Positions 42,241 through 53,710 of a stretch of 64,000 nucleotides of DNA are shown here, in pieces. The notes under the pieces were generated by a model. The model searched no databases. It had not been told where the DNA came from and was given only the letters and a program-made list of their open reading frames with translations. The stretch is from an uncultured Clostridia bacterium. GTDB lineage: Bacteria > Bacillota > Clostridia > Christensenellales > Pumilibacteraceae. The position numbers were made by a program, and so were the translations under genes. Every line of letters starts with the position of its first letter. Positions within the stretch are counted from its first letter, which is position 1. Location of the stretch: NCBI GenBank assembly GCA_948440265.1, contig CAOJOK010000002.1:124001-188000 (forward strand), in the 5' to 3' direction.

Positions 42241-43200
42241 TTATTCTTCATTACTTTTGAGGTCGAGTCCATAGCTGTGGAGCTTTCCGATGACCTCGTC
42301 CAGCGACTTCCTGCCGAGGTTTCTGACCTTCAACATATCGTCTTCGCTGCGCTTCGTCAAATCTTCGACGGTGTGAATTCCCGCGCGTTTGAGACAGTTG
42401 TAGGAACGTACGGACAAATCCATATCCTCGATGTTCATTTCCAGAACCTTCTGCTGTTTGTCTTCTTCGCGCGAAACGAGTATGTCCATACCCGAAATTA
42501 CGTCGGAAAGATTTACAAACAGACGAATGTGGTCCTCGATTGCTTTCGCCGCCAAACTCAAAACGTCTTTTGCCGTGAGACTGCCGTCCGTCTTTACGTC
42601 CAGTGTGAGCTTATCGTAGTCGATACTCTGACCGACGCGGGTGCTCTCCACCGAATAGCTCGCGCTCTTGACGGGAGTAAAGATTGCGTCGATGGGTATA
42701 TAGCCTATCGGCTTGGTCGAATCTTTAAGATTTTCCGCCACTACATAGCCCCTGCCGAGACCGACCGTAAGTTCGATATCCAGCTTCGCGCCCTCGTCCA
42801 TCGTGCAGATGTAAAGGTCGGGATTAAGGATTTCGATTTCGGGGTCGATTTCGATATCGTGCGCCGTAACCACGCCGGGCGTGCTGCGCTCTATACGAAG
42901 CGTCTTTTTCAACGTCTTGTCGGAATAATTCGCTTTGAGGTTCAATCCTTTGAGATTCAGAATTATATCCGCAACGTCCTCTTTGACGCCCTTGACAGTG
43001 CTGAACTCGTGGTTTACTCCGTCGATGCGGATACCGACGACTGCCGCACCCGGAAGTGCAGACATAAGTACTCTCCGCAATGCATTGCCTAATGTTATGC
43101 CGTATCCCCTTTCCAAAGGCTCCACAACGAACCTTCCCTGGCGCAAATCCGCGCTTTCTTCAAGGGTGATTCTGGGCTTTTCGATTTCCATCATATTCAA
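42241..43200 (-). CDS. rpoA: RNA polymerase alpha subunit
   Basis: GYGITLGNALRRVLMSALPGAAV; alpha-CTD present. Confidence 0.99.
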   Translation of the reverse strand: MNMMEIEKPRITLEESADLRQGRFVVEPLERGYGITLGNALRRVLMSALPGAAVVGIRIDGVNHEFSTVKGVKEDVADIILNLKGLNLKANYSDKTLKKTLRIERSTPGVVTAHDIEIDPEIEILNPDLYICTMDEGAKLDIELTVGLGRGYVVAENLKDSTKPIGYIPIDAIFTPVKSASYSVESTRVGQSIDYDKLTLDVKTDGSLTAKDVLSLAAKAIEDHIRLFVNLSDVISGMDILVSREEDKQQKVLEMNIEDMDLSVRSYNCLKRAGIHTVEDLTKRSEDDMLKVRNLGRKSLDEVIGKLHSYGLDLKSNEE

Positions 43201-43278
43201 TTTGATATCTCCTTAAATTAGGTCTGCTTACCTTTGTTGCCGCTAACCGAAAGTTTTGCTTTACGTTATCCGAAAGTA

Positions 43279-43899
43279 TTACTTCGAGTACAGCTCTATG
43301 ATAAGCTGCTCGTTTATGTTCAGGTCGATGTCTTCGCGCTTCGGGTTGTCGATTATCTTACCCTTAAACGTTTCCGTATCGAACTCTACCCATTTGGGCA
43401 TAACAACTTTTGCGCCGCGAAGTTCTTTGAACAAAGCGTTGTCCGCCTTGCTCTCCTTGACGGCTATCTCGTCGCCGAGCTTAACCTGATAGCTGGGGAT
43501 ATCCACGGTTTTGCCGTTTACGGTTATGTGTCCGTGGTTTACTATCTGACGCGATTGAGCGCGCGAGGAGCCGATTCCCATACGGTATACCACGTTGTCA
43601 AGACGTTTTTCGAGCAAAGCGAGCATATTTTCGCCCGTAACGCCCTTCTGGCGTTCGGCTTCTTCATAGTAAGCTCTGAATTGCTTTTCGAGTACTCCGT
43701 AAGCTCTGCGCACTTTCTGCTTCTCGCGAAGCTGTATGCTGTATTCGCTCGCCTTCTTTCTTCCCAAGCCGTGAGGTCCGGGAGGAACGGGGCGTCTGTC
43801 CATTGCACATTTCTTGGTCGTGCATCTTTCGCCTTTCAAAAACAGTTTCTGTCCCTCGCGTCTGCACTGTCTGCAATCCGCACACGTATATTTTGCCAT
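43279..43899 (-). CDS. rpsD: 30S ribosomal protein S4 (Cys-containing N-terminus)
   Basis: MAKYTCADCRQCRREGQKLFLKGERCTTKKCAMDRRPVPPG. Confidence 0.98.
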   Translation of the reverse strand: MAKYTCADCRQCRREGQKLFLKGERCTTKKCAMDRRPVPPGPHGLGRKKASEYSIQLREKQKVRRAYGVLEKQFRAYYEEAERQKGVTGENMLALLEKRLDNVVYRMGIGSSRAQSRQIVNHGHITVNGKTVDIPSYQVKLGDEIAVKESKADNALFKELRGAKVVMPKWVEFDTETFKGKIIDNPKREDIDLNINEQLIIELYSK

Positions 43900-43914
43900 T
43901 TCTCAAAACTCTCC

Positions 43915-44304
43915 TTATACTCTTCTACGCTTGGGCGGACGGCAACCGTTATGCGGTATCGGGGATACGTCGGTTATCGACGTCACCGTCAGTCCCACTA
44001 CGTCCAACGCTCTTATAGCCGACTCGCGTCCGCTGCCGGGACCCTTTACAAACACTGCAACGCTTCTGAGTCCGTGGTCTTTCGCAATCGCCGCCGCTTT
44101 TTCACACGCCTGCTGTGCCGCAAACGGAGTGCTCTTTCTGCTGCCGCGGAAACCCAACGCACCTGCCGAGCAAGCGCAAATCGCATTGCCCTGTTCGTCG
44201 GTTATCGTAATGAGGGTGTTATTGAAAGACGCCTGAATGTGAACCTGACCCTTGTCTATGTTCTTGGTTATCTTCTTTTTAGTAGCTGTTTTCTTAACTG
44301 CCAT
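43915..44304 (-). CDS. rpsK: 30S ribosomal protein S11
   Basis: [21 protein letters not shown]...CRPPKRRRV. Confidence 0.98.
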   Translation of the reverse strand: MAVKKTATKKKITKNIDKGQVHIQASFNNTLITITDEQGNAICACSAGALGFRGSRKSTPFAAQQACEKAAAIAKDHGLRSVAVFVKGPGSGRESAIRALDVVGLTVTSITDVSPIPHNGCRPPKRRRV

Positions 44305-44320
44305 TACCGTTCACCTCTCC

Positions 44321-44692
44321 TTACTTCTTCTTCGCACGACCGACGGTGCGCTTCGGACCTTTTCTCGTGCGTGCGTTCTGTTTCGTGCTCTGTCCGCGAA
44401 CGGGCAGTCCCTTGCGGTGACGCACGCCGCGATAGCAACCTATTTCCATAAGACGCTTAATATTAAGCGCGACCTCGCGGTGCAAATCGCCCTCGACGCG
44501 CACGTTCTTTTCCACATAGGCGCGAAGGTCGTTCACCTGCTGTTCGGTCAAGTCTTTAACTCTGATATCGGGGTCGATACCGGTAGCTTTCAAAATCGTA
44601 TTTGCCATAGGTCTGCCGATACCGTAGATGTAGGTCAAGCCTATCTCCACGCGTTTTTCTCTCGGCAAATCAATACCAGCTATTCTTGCCAC
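44321..44692 (-). CDS. rpsM: 30S ribosomal protein S13
   Basis: [26 protein letters not shown]. Confidence 0.98.
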   Translation of the reverse strand: MARIAGIDLPREKRVEIGLTYIYGIGRPMANTILKATGIDPDIRVKDLTEQQVNDLRAYVEKNVRVEGDLHREVALNIKRLMEIGCYRGVRHRKGLPVRGQSTKQNARTRKGPKRTVGRAKKK

Positions 44693-44946
44693 TTTGAATT
44701 TCTCCTAATAAATATTTTTATAATGTAATGATTATATATAAACGCCCTTGCTTTCGAAGCTATGGAATGCTGACCCCGAAAAAAGAACGATGTCTTCCTT
44801 TTGCCTGCAATACGCGAGCAGTTTATCGAAACCGCCGTTTTTCGCAGACCGCAATAATCGCAGAGCCGAAGTCAAATCGCATACGGACGACGTTCGGATT
44901 TTTCCGAAAACCGTTTCCGCCGCCATTAAGACCCTGCTCTTAAAAA

Positions 44947-45063
44947 TCAGCCTTGACGCTGTTTATGATTGGCATACTTGGAGCATATGACCATTATCTT
45001 ACCGTGTCTTTTGATAACCTTGCATTTGTCGCACATAGGCTTTACGGACGTACGTACTTTCAT
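44947..45063 (-). CDS. rpmJ: 50S ribosomal protein L36 (not in ORF track, 38 aa)
   Basis: [38 protein letters not shown] translated from the minus strand. Confidence 0.98.
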   Translation of the reverse strand: MKVRTSVKPMCDKCKVIKRHGKIMVICSKYANHKQRQG

Positions 45064-45119
45064 TGTGTTTCTCCTTTGGGTGTTTACCCACTCTTGATTT
45101 GATTTGCTCTTGCCTGCCG

Positions 45120-45341
45120 TCAGTTTTTATGACGATAGGTTATGCGGCCTTTTGTAAGGTCGTACGGCGACATTTCGAGCTTGACCGTATCGCCGACCAA
45201 AATTTTAATATAGTGCATTCTTATCTTTCCGGAAATCGTGCAAAGCACAATATGTCCGTTAGACAGTCTGACTTTGAACATTGCGTTTCTGAGGCATTCG
45301 ACTACTACGCCTTCAACCTCGATGTTGTCTTCCTTAGACAT
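45120..45341 (-). CDS. infA: translation initiation factor IF-1
   Basis: [48 protein letters not shown]. Confidence 0.97.
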   Translation of the reverse strand: MSKEDNIEVEGVVVECLRNAMFKVRLSNGHIVLCTISGKIRMHYIKILVGDTVKLEMSPYDLTKGRITYRHKN

Positions 45342-45351
45342 TAAGCACTCC

Positions 45352-45594
45352 TCATAAATTGGATTTTTTCAAACTCTGTTTGAGCTTCTCGTCGGTCAAG
45401 TTCTTTGCGTTTAAACCGCTGTCGCCGTCTATCCGCAAATGTTTCAACCGTTTCAGCTTCGGGTTATCCAGCTTCCTATACCTACCGTCAGCCGCAAGCA
45501 CGAAGTTCTCGTTCACTGCCGAGATTATCACATACCTGCGGTCTTTATCGTGACCTTTGAGGCTTACCGCCGTTTTAAACGTCAATTCGTCCAT
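45352..45594 (-). CDS. KOW-domain (L14e-like) RNA-binding protein
   Basis: [53 protein letters not shown]; conserved position between map and infA in Clostridia. Confidence 0.75.
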   Translation of the reverse strand: MDELTFKTAVSLKGHDKDRRYVIISAVNENFVLAADGRYRKLDNPKLKRLKHLRIDGDSGLNAKNLTDEKLKQSLKKSNL

Positions 45595-45608
45595 TCGGTA
45601 CTCCTCTG

Positions 45609-46355
45609 TCACAATGTGAGTATTTCCGCCCCGTCGACGCCCACGATAATCGTGTTTTCGTAGTGCGCGCTGGGCTTTAAGTCTCGCGTTCTGCAAGTCC
45701 AACCGTCTTTCGGGTCGATACTCACAAACGGCGTACCCAAATTTATCATCGGCTCTATCGCAAGACAGTTGCCCGCTTTCAAAACGGGACCGCTTCCCGC
45801 CGTTCCGTAGTTCGGTACGTCGGGCGGCTCGTGCAGCTTTCTGCCTATGCCGTGACCGACCATCTCCCGCACCACTCCGTAACCGTGACTTTCGGCGTGC
45901 TCTTGTATCGCGCTCGACACGTCTCCGAGCCTTGCGCCCTCTCTCACTCTTTCAATGCCTTTGAAGAAACATTCTCGGGTCACTTCTATGAGTTGGAGTT
46001 TTTCTTCGCTTACCTGCCCTACAGGGAAGGTCCGCGCCGCGTCTCCGTGGAAGCCGTCTATCAGCGCTCCGACGTCGACGCTTACTATCTCGCCCTCTTT
46101 CAGCACTCTCAACGACGGTATTCCGTGCACCACGACCTCGTCAATCGAGATACAGGCAGCGGCGGGATATCCGTAATAGTTTTTGAAAGAAGGTATGGCT
46201 CCGCAATCTCTGATACAGCTTTCGATTATCGAGTTGAGCTCCATCGTCGATATGCCGGGCTTGATATACTTTTCGATTTCTTTGAGCGTGTCGCCGACAA
46301 TCTTTCCGGCGACTCTCATTTTTGCCTGTTCGGCTTCCGTCTTTACGGCAATCAT
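45609..46355 (-). CDS. map: methionine aminopeptidase type I
   Basis: SFKNYYGYPAAACISIDEVVVHGIPS, VGHGIGRKLHEPPDVPNYG. Confidence 0.97.
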   Translation of the reverse strand: MIAVKTEAEQAKMRVAGKIVGDTLKEIEKYIKPGISTMELNSIIESCIRDCGAIPSFKNYYGYPAAACISIDEVVVHGIPSLRVLKEGEIVSVDVGALIDGFHGDAARTFPVGQVSEEKLQLIEVTRECFFKGIERVREGARLGDVSSAIQEHAESHGYGVVREMVGHGIGRKLHEPPDVPNYGTAGSGPVLKAGNCLAIEPMINLGTPFVSIDPKDGWTCRTRDLKPSAHYENTIIVGVDGAEILTL

Positions 46356-46969
46356 TACAGCACCTTTTTGACGGCTTCGAACACGGCTTCAATCGACTGC
46401 ATTCCGTCCACGTTCGCCAGCACGCCCTTCTTTTTGTAATAAGCGATTAGCGGTGCGGTGGATTGTTCGTATACCGTCAGCCTCGAATTGACCGTCTCGA
46501 TAGTGTCGTCCGCTCTTTGGTAGAGCTTGCCGCCGCACTTGTCGCAAACTTCGTCTTTCTTCGTGCTTATGTGATAGCTCTCTCCGCACTTGTCGCAAAC
46601 TCTGCGTCCCGTAAGCCTGTCGGCAAGAGCTTTCAAATCGACGTCGAGATTTATCACTTTATCGATTTTAGTCATTGCGTCCAAAGCCTCGGCTTGCGCT
46701 ATGTTACGGGGGAATCCGTCCAGCAGAAATCCGTTCTTGCAATCGTCTTCTTTTATCCTAAGCTCGACTATTTCGCAAGTCACTTCGTCGGGAACCAACT
46801 GCCCTTTGTCGATATAAGCCTTGGCTTTAAGACCGACGGGAGTGGCTTCCTTCAAATTTTTGCGGAATATATCGCCCGTTGAAATGTGCGGTATGTTCAG
46901 GTGTGCGGCTATTCTCACCGCCTGCGTTCCCTTGCCCGCACCGGGGGCTCCGAGTAAAACAAGCTTCAC
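46355..46969 (-). CDS. adk: adenylate kinase with Zn lid
   Basis: MKLVLLGAPGAGKGTQA, DGFPRNIAQAEAL, lid CDKCGESY...CDKCGG. Confidence 0.97.
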   Translation of the reverse strand: MKLVLLGAPGAGKGTQAVRIAAHLNIPHISTGDIFRKNLKEATPVGLKAKAYIDKGQLVPDEVTCEIVELRIKEDDCKNGFLLDGFPRNIAQAEALDAMTKIDKVINLDVDLKALADRLTGRRVCDKCGESYHISTKKDEVCDKCGGKLYQRADDTIETVNSRLTVYEQSTAPLIAYYKKKGVLANVDGMQSIEAVFEAVKKVL

Positions 46970-47071
46970 TGACTTAATCTCCTTTCACAATCGATGTTAC
47001 CGTCTTTATCATTTTTCATAAACGGCTGTTTTCGACGCTCGGCACAAAACCGACCCTACGCGCCTTACCGC

Positions 47072-48376
47072 TTACTTCAAGAAGCCTTTGTACTGTTTCA
47101 TCATCAACTGGCTTTCCAACTGTTTGTCGAATTCCAACGCCACGGACACTACTATCAAAAGTCCCGTTGCGGAGAATGCGTTGACAAGCGTTGCGGACGG
47201 CAGTACTATTGCAAACACCACCGACGGCACTATCGCGATGAACGCAAGGAAGATTGCGCCGAACAGCGTGAGTCTGTTGCTTATACGGGCAAGATACTCG
47301 CTGGTCGGACGTCCCGGTCTGATACCGGGAATGAATCCGCCGTACTGCTGTATGTTTCTCGCCACGTCTTCCGGATTGAACTGTATCTTCGCATAGAAGT
47401 ACGAGAAGAACAGAATCAGAAGTCCGGTCAGAACAAAGTATATCGGCGTGCCGCTGCCCAGCCACTTCATCCACCAAGCGTAGAACGCGCTTTGAGGTGC
47501 GAATATGGAACATATCAACTGCGGGAAAGTTATAATCGCCGTTGCGAATATAATCGGCAAGACGCCCGAAGCGTTTATCTTAATCGGTATATTCGTGCTT
47601 TGACCGCCGTACTGCTTTCTGCCCTTAATCTGTTTCGCGTACTGAATCGGAATACGTCTTTCCGCTCCGTCCACGAATACGATGAAGGCAAATACGGCAA
47701 CGACCATAACGATGAAACCGATAAGCTCCCACACCGCGACCTGGCTTTCCGCGTCAAACGCAAATATACGTTTGAATATCTCGATTATGGCAAGACCTGC
47801 GGAAGAAAGGATACCTACGAATATAAGCAGCGATATACCGTTGCCGATACCGTAATCGGTTATTCTCTCGCCCAGCCACATCGTGAACATAGAACCTGCA
47901 ATCAGAATTATCGCAACGAACGTCGACGCCAACCAAAGCGGCATATTTACGCCGTATATGGTGGTGGCGATACCGTTGGTCGACATACTGACGACTATAC
48001 CGATGGACTGCGCCACCGCAAGTATGAGCGTCAAAATTCTTGTGACCAACGCAAGCTTCTTTCTGCCCTCGTCACCCTGCTTGCTCCATTCTTCGAACTT
48101 GGGAATGGCTATCGACAGAAGCTGAACGATAATCGACGAGTTGATATACGGGGAAATACCGATAGCAAGGAACGCACCGTTGGACAGCGCGCCGCCCGTG
48201 ATTGCCGAAAGCAGGTCGAGGAAGGTGTCCCCGCCGCCCGAAGTATACCATTCGGTGGTTATGCCGGGTATCGGCAACCAACAACCGAGTCTGTATATGA
48301 GCAGAAGCCCTATCGTAATAAAGATTTTCTTTCTGATATCTTTATTCTTAAATGCGTTGACGAGCGTACGGAACAT
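47072..48376 (-). CDS. secY: preprotein translocase subunit SecY
   Basis: [39 protein letters not shown]; 10-TM protein in spc operon. Confidence 0.98.
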   Translation of the reverse strand: MFRTLVNAFKNKDIRKKIFITIGLLLIYRLGCWLPIPGITTEWYTSGGGDTFLDLLSAITGGALSNGAFLAIGISPYINSSIIVQLLSIAIPKFEEWSKQGDEGRKKLALVTRILTLILAVAQSIGIVVSMSTNGIATTIYGVNMPLWLASTFVAIILIAGSMFTMWLGERITDYGIGNGISLLIFVGILSSAGLAIIEIFKRIFAFDAESQVAVWELIGFIVMVVAVFAFIVFVDGAERRIPIQYAKQIKGRKQYGGQSTNIPIKINASGVLPIIFATAIITFPQLICSIFAPQSAFYAWWMKWLGSGTPIYFVLTGLLILFFSYFYAKIQFNPEDVARNIQQYGGFIPGIRPGRPTSEYLARISNRLTLFGAIFLAFIAIVPSVVFAIVLPSATLVNAFSATGLLIVVSVALEFDKQLESQLMMKQYKGFLK

Positions 48377-48819
48377 TATAACACCTCGGCTTTGCCGCCG
48401 ACCTTTTCCAGCTTTTCGGCTGCGGCTTTCGAGAATTTCGCGGCTTTGACAACCACTTTTTTAGTCAGCTCGCCGCCGCCCAAAACTTTAAGTCCGTAAG
48501 GCTCGATTTTGGATATGACGCCTGCTTCCTTCAACGACTCGACCGTGATGACCGCGCCGTCCTCGAAACGCTCCAAGTCGCCAAGATTAACGACGTTATA
48601 CACTTTCTTCCAGCGGTTGTCGAAGCCCACTTTCGGGAGTCTGCGCGCAAGCGGCATCTGACCGCCTTCGAAGCCGGGACGAACGCCGCCGCCGCTTCTT
48701 GCCCATTGACCCTTATGACCTTTACCGCTCGTTTTTCCGAGACCGGAACCGATACCTCTGCCCAATCTCTTTTTTGAGGTTCTCGCGCCGACGGCGGGAG
48801 ATAAATCCTGCATTTCCAT
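48376..48819 (-). CDS. rplO: 50S ribosomal protein L15
   Basis: [48 protein letters not shown]. Confidence 0.98.
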   Translation of the reverse strand: MEMQDLSPAVGARTSKKRLGRGIGSGLGKTSGKGHKGQWARSGGGVRPGFEGGQMPLARRLPKVGFDNRWKKVYNVVNLGDLERFEDGAVITVESLKEAGVISKIEPYGLKVLGGGELTKKVVVKAAKFSKAAAEKLEKVGGKAEVL

Positions 48820-48840
48820 AAGTCGGTTTCTCCTTTTACT

Positions 48841-49059
48841 TTAAGCGATTTCTTCCACTTCGACCAAGTGCTTGACGACGAATATCATTCCGCGCATAGC
48901 GGCGTTGTCGCGCTTGACCACAGAGGAACCTATCTTTTTCAAACCCAACGCTTCAACCGTACGTTTCTGCTTTTCCAGACGTCCGATTGTGCTTTTGACG
49001 AGGGTTATTTTCAACATCTTTTCGGCTTGCTCTTTTGCCGCCGTTTTCTTTTCAGCCAT
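48841..49059 (-). CDS. rpmD: 50S ribosomal protein L30
   Basis: [32 protein letters not shown]. Confidence 0.95.
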   Translation of the reverse strand: MAEKKTAAKEQAEKMLKITLVKSTIGRLEKQKRTVEALGLKKIGSSVVKRDNAAMRGMIFVVKHLVEVEEIA

Positions 49060-49156
49060 TTATTATGACCTCCTGTCACACCTTAATGTAATACCTTCTG
49101 CCGTATCGATAAAGTCTGTCCGCTTATAATCGGAATATTCTCGCGGACTGCGACTT

Positions 49157-49675
49157 TCAGCCGAGGATTTCTTCTACGCTCTTGCCTCTCATCGCCGCAA
49201 TCTGCTCGGGCGAACGAAGCTGTCTCAATCCCGCCATCGTCGCTTTAACGCAGTTTATGGGGTTGCGCGAGCCGTAGCTCTTTGTCGTGATGTTGCGTAT
49301 TCCCGCAAGCTCGACCACGCTTCTCGCGCTCGAACCAGCGATAACGCCGGTACCCTCGGGAGCCGGTCTCAAAAGAACCTGGCTCTTGCCGAACACGCCG
49401 ATTATCTCGTGCGGTATAGTGGTTTCCGAAAGCGGAATCTTGACCATATCTCTGCGAGCCAACGCCTCGGCTTTCTTAATAGCTTCGGGGACTTCGGCGG
49501 CTTTTGCCATACCCATTCCCACGGAACCGTTTCCGTCGCCCACTACAACGAGCGCGGAAAAGCGCATATTGCGTCCGCCTTTAACGGTCTTACTTACTCT
49601 GTTTACGGCGACGAGCTTGCTTTTGATGCCGTCGTCAACCTTGACTTCTTCGCGTTCGCGTTCACGTCTTGCCAT
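49157..49675 (-). CDS. rpsE: 30S ribosomal protein S5
   Basis: [45 protein letters not shown]. Confidence 0.98.
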   Translation of the reverse strand: MARREREREEVKVDDGIKSKLVAVNRVSKTVKGGRNMRFSALVVVGDGNGSVGMGMAKAAEVPEAIKKAEALARRDMVKIPLSETTIPHEIIGVFGKSQVLLRPAPEGTGVIAGSSARSVVELAGIRNITTKSYGSRNPINCVKATMAGLRQLRSPEQIAAMRGKSVEEILG

Positions 49676-49690
49676 TTTACGATGCCCTCC

Positions 49691-50053
49691 TTAAAATTTC
49701 AGTCCGGCTTCTCTCGCGCTTTCCGCGATAGCCTTGACGCGACCCGTGTACAGATAGCCGCCTCTGTCGAAAACGACTTCCTTTATCCCGAGCTTGATTG
49801 CCTTTGCCGCAACGTCGGCTCCGACGGCTTTCGCCGCTTCCACCTTGCTCTTGCCTTTAACGTCCATACCTTTGGCAATCGTGGAAGACGAGCAAAGCGT
49901 CTTGCCTGCTTTATCGTCGATTACCTGAACGTAAATGTTCGACAGGCTTCTGTATACGGACAATCTCGGACGCGCCGCCGTGCCTCTGACGGAGTCTTTG
50001 ACACGACGATGTCTTTTGAGTCTTACTTCGTTTTTATTGACTTTGTTTATCAT
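49691..50053 (-). CDS. rplR: 50S ribosomal protein L18
   Basis: [34 protein letters not shown]. Confidence 0.97.
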   Translation of the reverse strand: MINKVNKNEVRLKRHRRVKDSVRGTAARPRLSVYRSLSNIYVQVIDDKAGKTLCSSSTIAKGMDVKGKSKVEAAKAVGADVAAKAIKLGIKEVVFDRGGYLYTGRVKAIAESAREAGLKF

Positions 50054-50065
50054 ATCGCTTTACTC

Positions 50066-50608
50066 CTATTTACCCGCGGTCTTGCCCTCTTTCTTCACAA
50101 CAACTTCGTCGCTGTAATGCAAACCGTAATTGTGATAGGGCTCGACGGGACGTTTGGAACGAATATTCGCCGCAGTCTGGCCTACAAGCTCTTTGTTTAT
50201 GCCCGTAACCGTAACTGTATTGGCGTCCGGACAAGCCAGCGTTATTCCGTCGGGAGCGGTGAACTCCACGGGGTGGCTGAACCCGAGGTTCATAACCAGC
50301 TTACTGCCGCTTACCTGAGCCTTATAGCCGACGCCCTGTATGACAAGCGTCTTGACGAACGGAGTTTCCACGCCTTTCACCATATTGGCGATAAGCTGAC
50401 GGTAAAGTCCGTGCTTGGCTCTTACATCTTTATTATCGCAATCTCTCGTCACGGTCAGCACGGCGCCTTCCTGCTTGACATCGATATGCTTATCCGCAAT
50501 TTTCTGCGTGAGCGTCCCTTTCGGTCCTTGCACCGTTACGACGCCACCTTCGAATTTGACTTTAACGGCTGCGGGAACGTCAATGTGCATTCTGCCTATT
50601 CTCGACAT
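50066..50608 (-). CDS. rplF: 50S ribosomal protein L6
   Basis: MSRIGRMHIDVPAAVKVKFEGGVVTVQGPKGTL. Confidence 0.98.
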   Translation of the reverse strand: MSRIGRMHIDVPAAVKVKFEGGVVTVQGPKGTLTQKIADKHIDVKQEGAVLTVTRDCDNKDVRAKHGLYRQLIANMVKGVETPFVKTLVIQGVGYKAQVSGSKLVMNLGFSHPVEFTAPDGITLACPDANTVTVTGINKELVGQTAANIRSKRPVEPYHNYGLHYSDEVVVKKEGKTAGK

Positions 50609-50624
50609 ATTCTACCTCCTACCG

Positions 50625-51023
50625 TTACCATACATAGGCAAGCACTTCGCCGCCTACTTTGTTCTTTCTCGCGTCTTTATCGGTCATAATACCCTTGCTC
50701 GTCGAGATTATCGCTATTCCGAGACCGCCCAAAACTTTGGGGAGTTCTTCATAGCCCGCGTACACGCGGAGTCCCGGCTTGCTTATACGCTTCAAATTCT
50801 TGATTACGCTTTCGTACTTTGCGCCGTATTTAAGCGTTATCGACATTTCGGGATGTCCGTCGACGTCGACGACTTCCACGCCTTTGACATAGCCTTCGTT
50901 CACGAGTATGTCCACAATCGCCTTCTTCATCTTGGAGTTGGGGACATTGACCGTGTCGTGACGCGCAATGAGAGCGTTTCTTATTCTTGTCAGCAAATCC
51001 GCTATCGGGTCTGTCGTTACCAT
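50625..51023 (-). CDS. rpsH: 30S ribosomal protein S8
   Basis: [36 protein letters not shown]. Confidence 0.98.
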   Translation of the reverse strand: MVTTDPIADLLTRIRNALIARHDTVNVPNSKMKKAIVDILVNEGYVKGVEVVDVDGHPEMSITLKYGAKYESVIKNLKRISKPGLRVYAGYEELPKVLGGLGIAIISTSKGIMTDKDARKNKVGGEVLAYVW

Positions 51024-51038
51024 ATTGTTCGCCCTCCT

Positions 51039-51224
51039 TTACCAGCTCGACTTTTTGACGCCGGGAATCTCTCCCTTATACGCCAATTCTCGGAAACAAA
51101 TTCTGCATATTCCGTACTTTCTCAAAACCGCGTGAGGTCTGCCGCAGATATTGCAGCGGGTGTACTCGCGGGTGGAGAACTTCGCCGGCTTCTTTTGCTT
51201 GTTTACAAGTGCTTTTCTTGCCAT
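51039..51224 (-). CDS. rpsZ: 30S ribosomal protein S14 type Z
   Basis: [61 protein letters not shown]. Confidence 0.98.
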   Translation of the reverse strand: MARKALVNKQKKPAKFSTREYTRCNICGRPHAVLRKYGICRICFRELAYKGEIPGVKKSSW

Positions 51225-51247
51225 TTTTTATTTTCTCCTTTTCCCTG

Positions 51248-51832
51248 CTAGTTCTTGAAAGGCATTCCAAGCTTGGCAAGGAGCGTCTTTGCTTCGTCGT
51301 CGGTCTTTGCCGTCGTGACTACACAAACGTCGAATCCCCTGACTTTCTCTACCTGTTCATAGGAAATTTCGGGGAAGATTATCTGTTCTTTAATGCCGAG
51401 AGCATAGTTGCCGCGTCCGTCGAAAGATTTGCCGGAAATACCGCGGAAGTCTCTCACGCGCGGAAGCGCTATGGACACCAGTTTGTCGAAGAACTCGTAC
51501 ATTCTGTCGCCGCGGAGCGTGACTTTCACGCCTATGGGCTGTCCTTCGCGGAGCTTGAAGTTCGCAACCGACTTCTTGGCTCTTGCAACCACGGCTTTCT
51601 GACCGCATATCGCTTCCAATTCCGCCGTCGCAATCTGCATCGACTTCGAATTGTCCTTTATGTCGCCGAGGCGCATATTCAGTACGATTTTATCGAGCTT
51701 GGGAACTTCGTTGACATTCTTATAGCCCTTTTCTTTCATAAGAGCGGGCACTATCTCGGATACGTATCTCTTTTTGAGACGGTTTCTTCCGTTGTCTGCG
51801 CCGACCGCAGCTTTTTTCTCTTTATCTGCCAT
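51248..51832 (-). CDS. rplE: 50S ribosomal protein L5
   Basis: [37 protein letters not shown]. Confidence 0.97.
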   Translation of the reverse strand: MADKEKKAAVGADNGRNRLKKRYVSEIVPALMKEKGYKNVNEVPKLDKIVLNMRLGDIKDNSKSMQIATAELEAICGQKAVVARAKKSVANFKLREGQPIGVKVTLRGDRMYEFFDKLVSIALPRVRDFRGISGKSFDGRGNYALGIKEQIIFPEISYEQVEKVRGFDVCVVTTAKTDDEAKTLLAKLGMPFKN

Positions 51833-51840
51833 ACGTCCTC

Positions 51841-52332
51841 CTACTTGCTCTCTTTAACCGTCTTTTTCTTTGCGGCGGGCTTTTTCTCTTTGACTTCCGT
51901 CTGTTCGACAGCCTCTTCCGTCTTTACTTCTTCGACGGTTTCTTCTTTCTTTTTAGCCGTTTTCTTTGCAGGCTTTTTCTCGGCGTCCTTACCCTTCTTC
52001 TTGTCGACTTTCATCTTCGTGTCGAGAGAAGCTCCGCACTTGATGCAAGCACGCACTTTTTTGCCGTCCGACTCTCCTGCCTTGACTCTCGTCGCCTTGT
52101 TGCAGGACGGACAGATTATCTGTACGTTGCTGACATCGATGTTGCCGGGTTCGGTGTTCTTGCCGCCGGGCTGCTGCGGTCCTCTCGGCTTGACGTGCCT
52201 CGTGACCATATTTCTGCCTTCGACTTTAACCGTTCCCTTTGCGGTATTGACCGAAAGTACCTTGCCGGTCTTTTTCTTGTCTTTACCTGCTATGATGACT
52301 ACGTTGTCGCCTGTTTTTACGTTCAAACTCAT
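51841..52332 (-). CDS. rplX: 50S ribosomal protein L24 with Lys/Glu/Ala-rich C-terminal extension
   Basis: [25 protein letters not shown]...; CPSC...CIKCG; about 60-residue [11 protein letters not shown]-type tail. Confidence 0.95.
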   Translation of the reverse strand: MSLNVKTGDNVVIIAGKDKKKTGKVLSVNTAKGTVKVEGRNMVTRHVKPRGPQQPGGKNTEPGNIDVSNVQIICPSCNKATRVKAGESDGKKVRACIKCGASLDTKMKVDKKKGKDAEKKPAKKTAKKKEETVEEVKTEEAVEQTEVKEKKPAAKKKTVKESK

Positions 52333-52346
52333 CGTTTCTGTCCTCC

Positions 52347-52715
52347 TTAAAGCACTTCCGGAGCCAAAGATATAATTTTCATATAATCTTTGTCTCGAAG
52401 TTCTCTTGCAATCGGTCCGAATATACGCGAGCCGCGCGGCTGTTTCTGGTTGTCGATAATAACCGCCGCATTGTCGTCGAAGCGGATATGCGAACCGTCG
52501 GGACGGTTAACGCCTTTATTGGTGCGGACTATGACTGCCTTTACGACGTCGCCTTTTTTAACTGCTCCACCGGGGTTAGCAGACTTTACCGACGCGACGA
52601 TGACGTCGCCGATATTGCCGCTGCGCCTGAAAGAGCCGCCCAGCACCCTTATGCACATAATCTCTTTCGCGCCGCTGTTGTCGGCTGCTTTTAAATATGT
52701 CTGGGGTTGTATCAT
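52347..52715 (-). CDS. rplN: 50S ribosomal protein L14
   Basis: [28 protein letters not shown]. Confidence 0.98.
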   Translation of the reverse strand: MIQPQTYLKAADNSGAKEIMCIRVLGGSFRRSGNIGDVIVASVKSANPGGAVKKGDVVKAVIVRTNKGVNRPDGSHIRFDDNAAVIIDNQKQPRGSRIFGPIARELRDKDYMKIISLAPEVL

Positions 52716-52791
52716 AATACTCTTTACTCCGTTTTGTTTTCGTGCCGAAGGGGTCTGCCCGTTCGGACTTTTCCGCCGCTTTCGCTACGGC

Positions 52792-53049
52792 TTACTTCGC
52801 CTTTTCTATAATTCTCGAAAGTCTCCAGCACTTATCCTTGGACAGGTGTCTGGTTTCGGTGACTTCGACGGTATCGCCGATTCCGCACTCGTTGTTCTCG
52901 TCGTGCGCTTTGAGCTTTTTCGTCTTGTTTATGGTCTTTTTGTAGAGAGGATGTTTTGCTTTGTCGCGAATGGCAACGACAATGGTTTTGTCCATTTTGT
53001 TGCTGACGACGATGCCTTCTCTGACTTTTCTGTTATTTCTTTCTTCCAT
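52792..53049 (-). CDS. rpsQ: 30S ribosomal protein S17
   Basis: [44 protein letters not shown]. Confidence 0.98.
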   Translation of the reverse strand: MEERNNRKVREGIVVSNKMDKTIVVAIRDKAKHPLYKKTINKTKKLKAHDENNECGIGDTVEVTETRHLSKDKCWRLSRIIEKAK

Positions 53050-53059
53050 AACCTCTCCT

Positions 53060-53260
53060 TCAAGCCTTTGCTTTCAGCTCGCGCTCGCGCATTACCGTCT
53101 TAATGCGTGCGATGTCTTTCTTGCATTTATTCATTTGCATAGGGTTATTAAGCTGTCCGGTAGCGTGGGAAAAACGCAGATTGAAAAGTTCCTGTTTCAG
53201 CTCGGAAAGCTTAACTTTCAACTCGTCGTCTTTCAAAGCGTGAATTTCACTTGCTTTCAT
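53060..53260 (-). CDS. rpmC: 50S ribosomal protein L29
   Basis: [45 protein letters not shown]. Confidence 0.97.
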   Translation of the reverse strand: MKASEIHALKDDELKVKLSELKQELFNLRFSHATGQLNNPMQMNKCKKDIARIKTVMRERELKAKA

Positions 53261-53709
53261 TATTCGTTAACCTCCTCTTTCTCGGAGCTTTCGACTTCCG
53301 CCTCGTCCTTTTTGACTATCTTGCAACGAACGGGAAGCTTGTGCGAGGCAAGGCGCAATGCTTCTCTTGCCACATCTTCGGCAACGCCTGCGATTTCGAA
53401 CATAACTCTGCCCGGCTTCACGACTGCCGCCCAATATTCGGGAGAGCCCTTGCCGCTGCCCATTCGGGTTTCCGCAGGTTTCTTCGTTATCGGCTTGTGC
53501 GGGAATATGTCTATCCAAACCTGTCCGCCGCGCTTGATGTATCTCGTCATTGCGATACGCGCCGCCTCTATCTGGTTGGACGTTATCCAACCGCAGTCCA
53601 AAGACGCCAAACCGTATTCGCCGTATGCGACTTTATTGCCGCTGTTAGCCTTTCCTTTCATTCTGCCGCGCTGTACTTTGCGCCGCTTTACTCTTTTAGG
53701 CATTAACAT
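53260..53709 (-). CDS. rplP: 50S ribosomal protein L16
   Basis: [34 protein letters not shown]. Confidence 0.97.
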   Translation of the reverse strand: MLMPKRVKRRKVQRGRMKGKANSGNKVAYGEYGLASLDCGWITSNQIEAARIAMTRYIKRGGQVWIDIFPHKPITKKPAETRMGSGKGSPEYWAAVVKPGRVMFEIAGVAEDVAREALRLASHKLPVRCKIVKKDEAEVESSEKEEVNE

Positions 53710-53710
53710 A

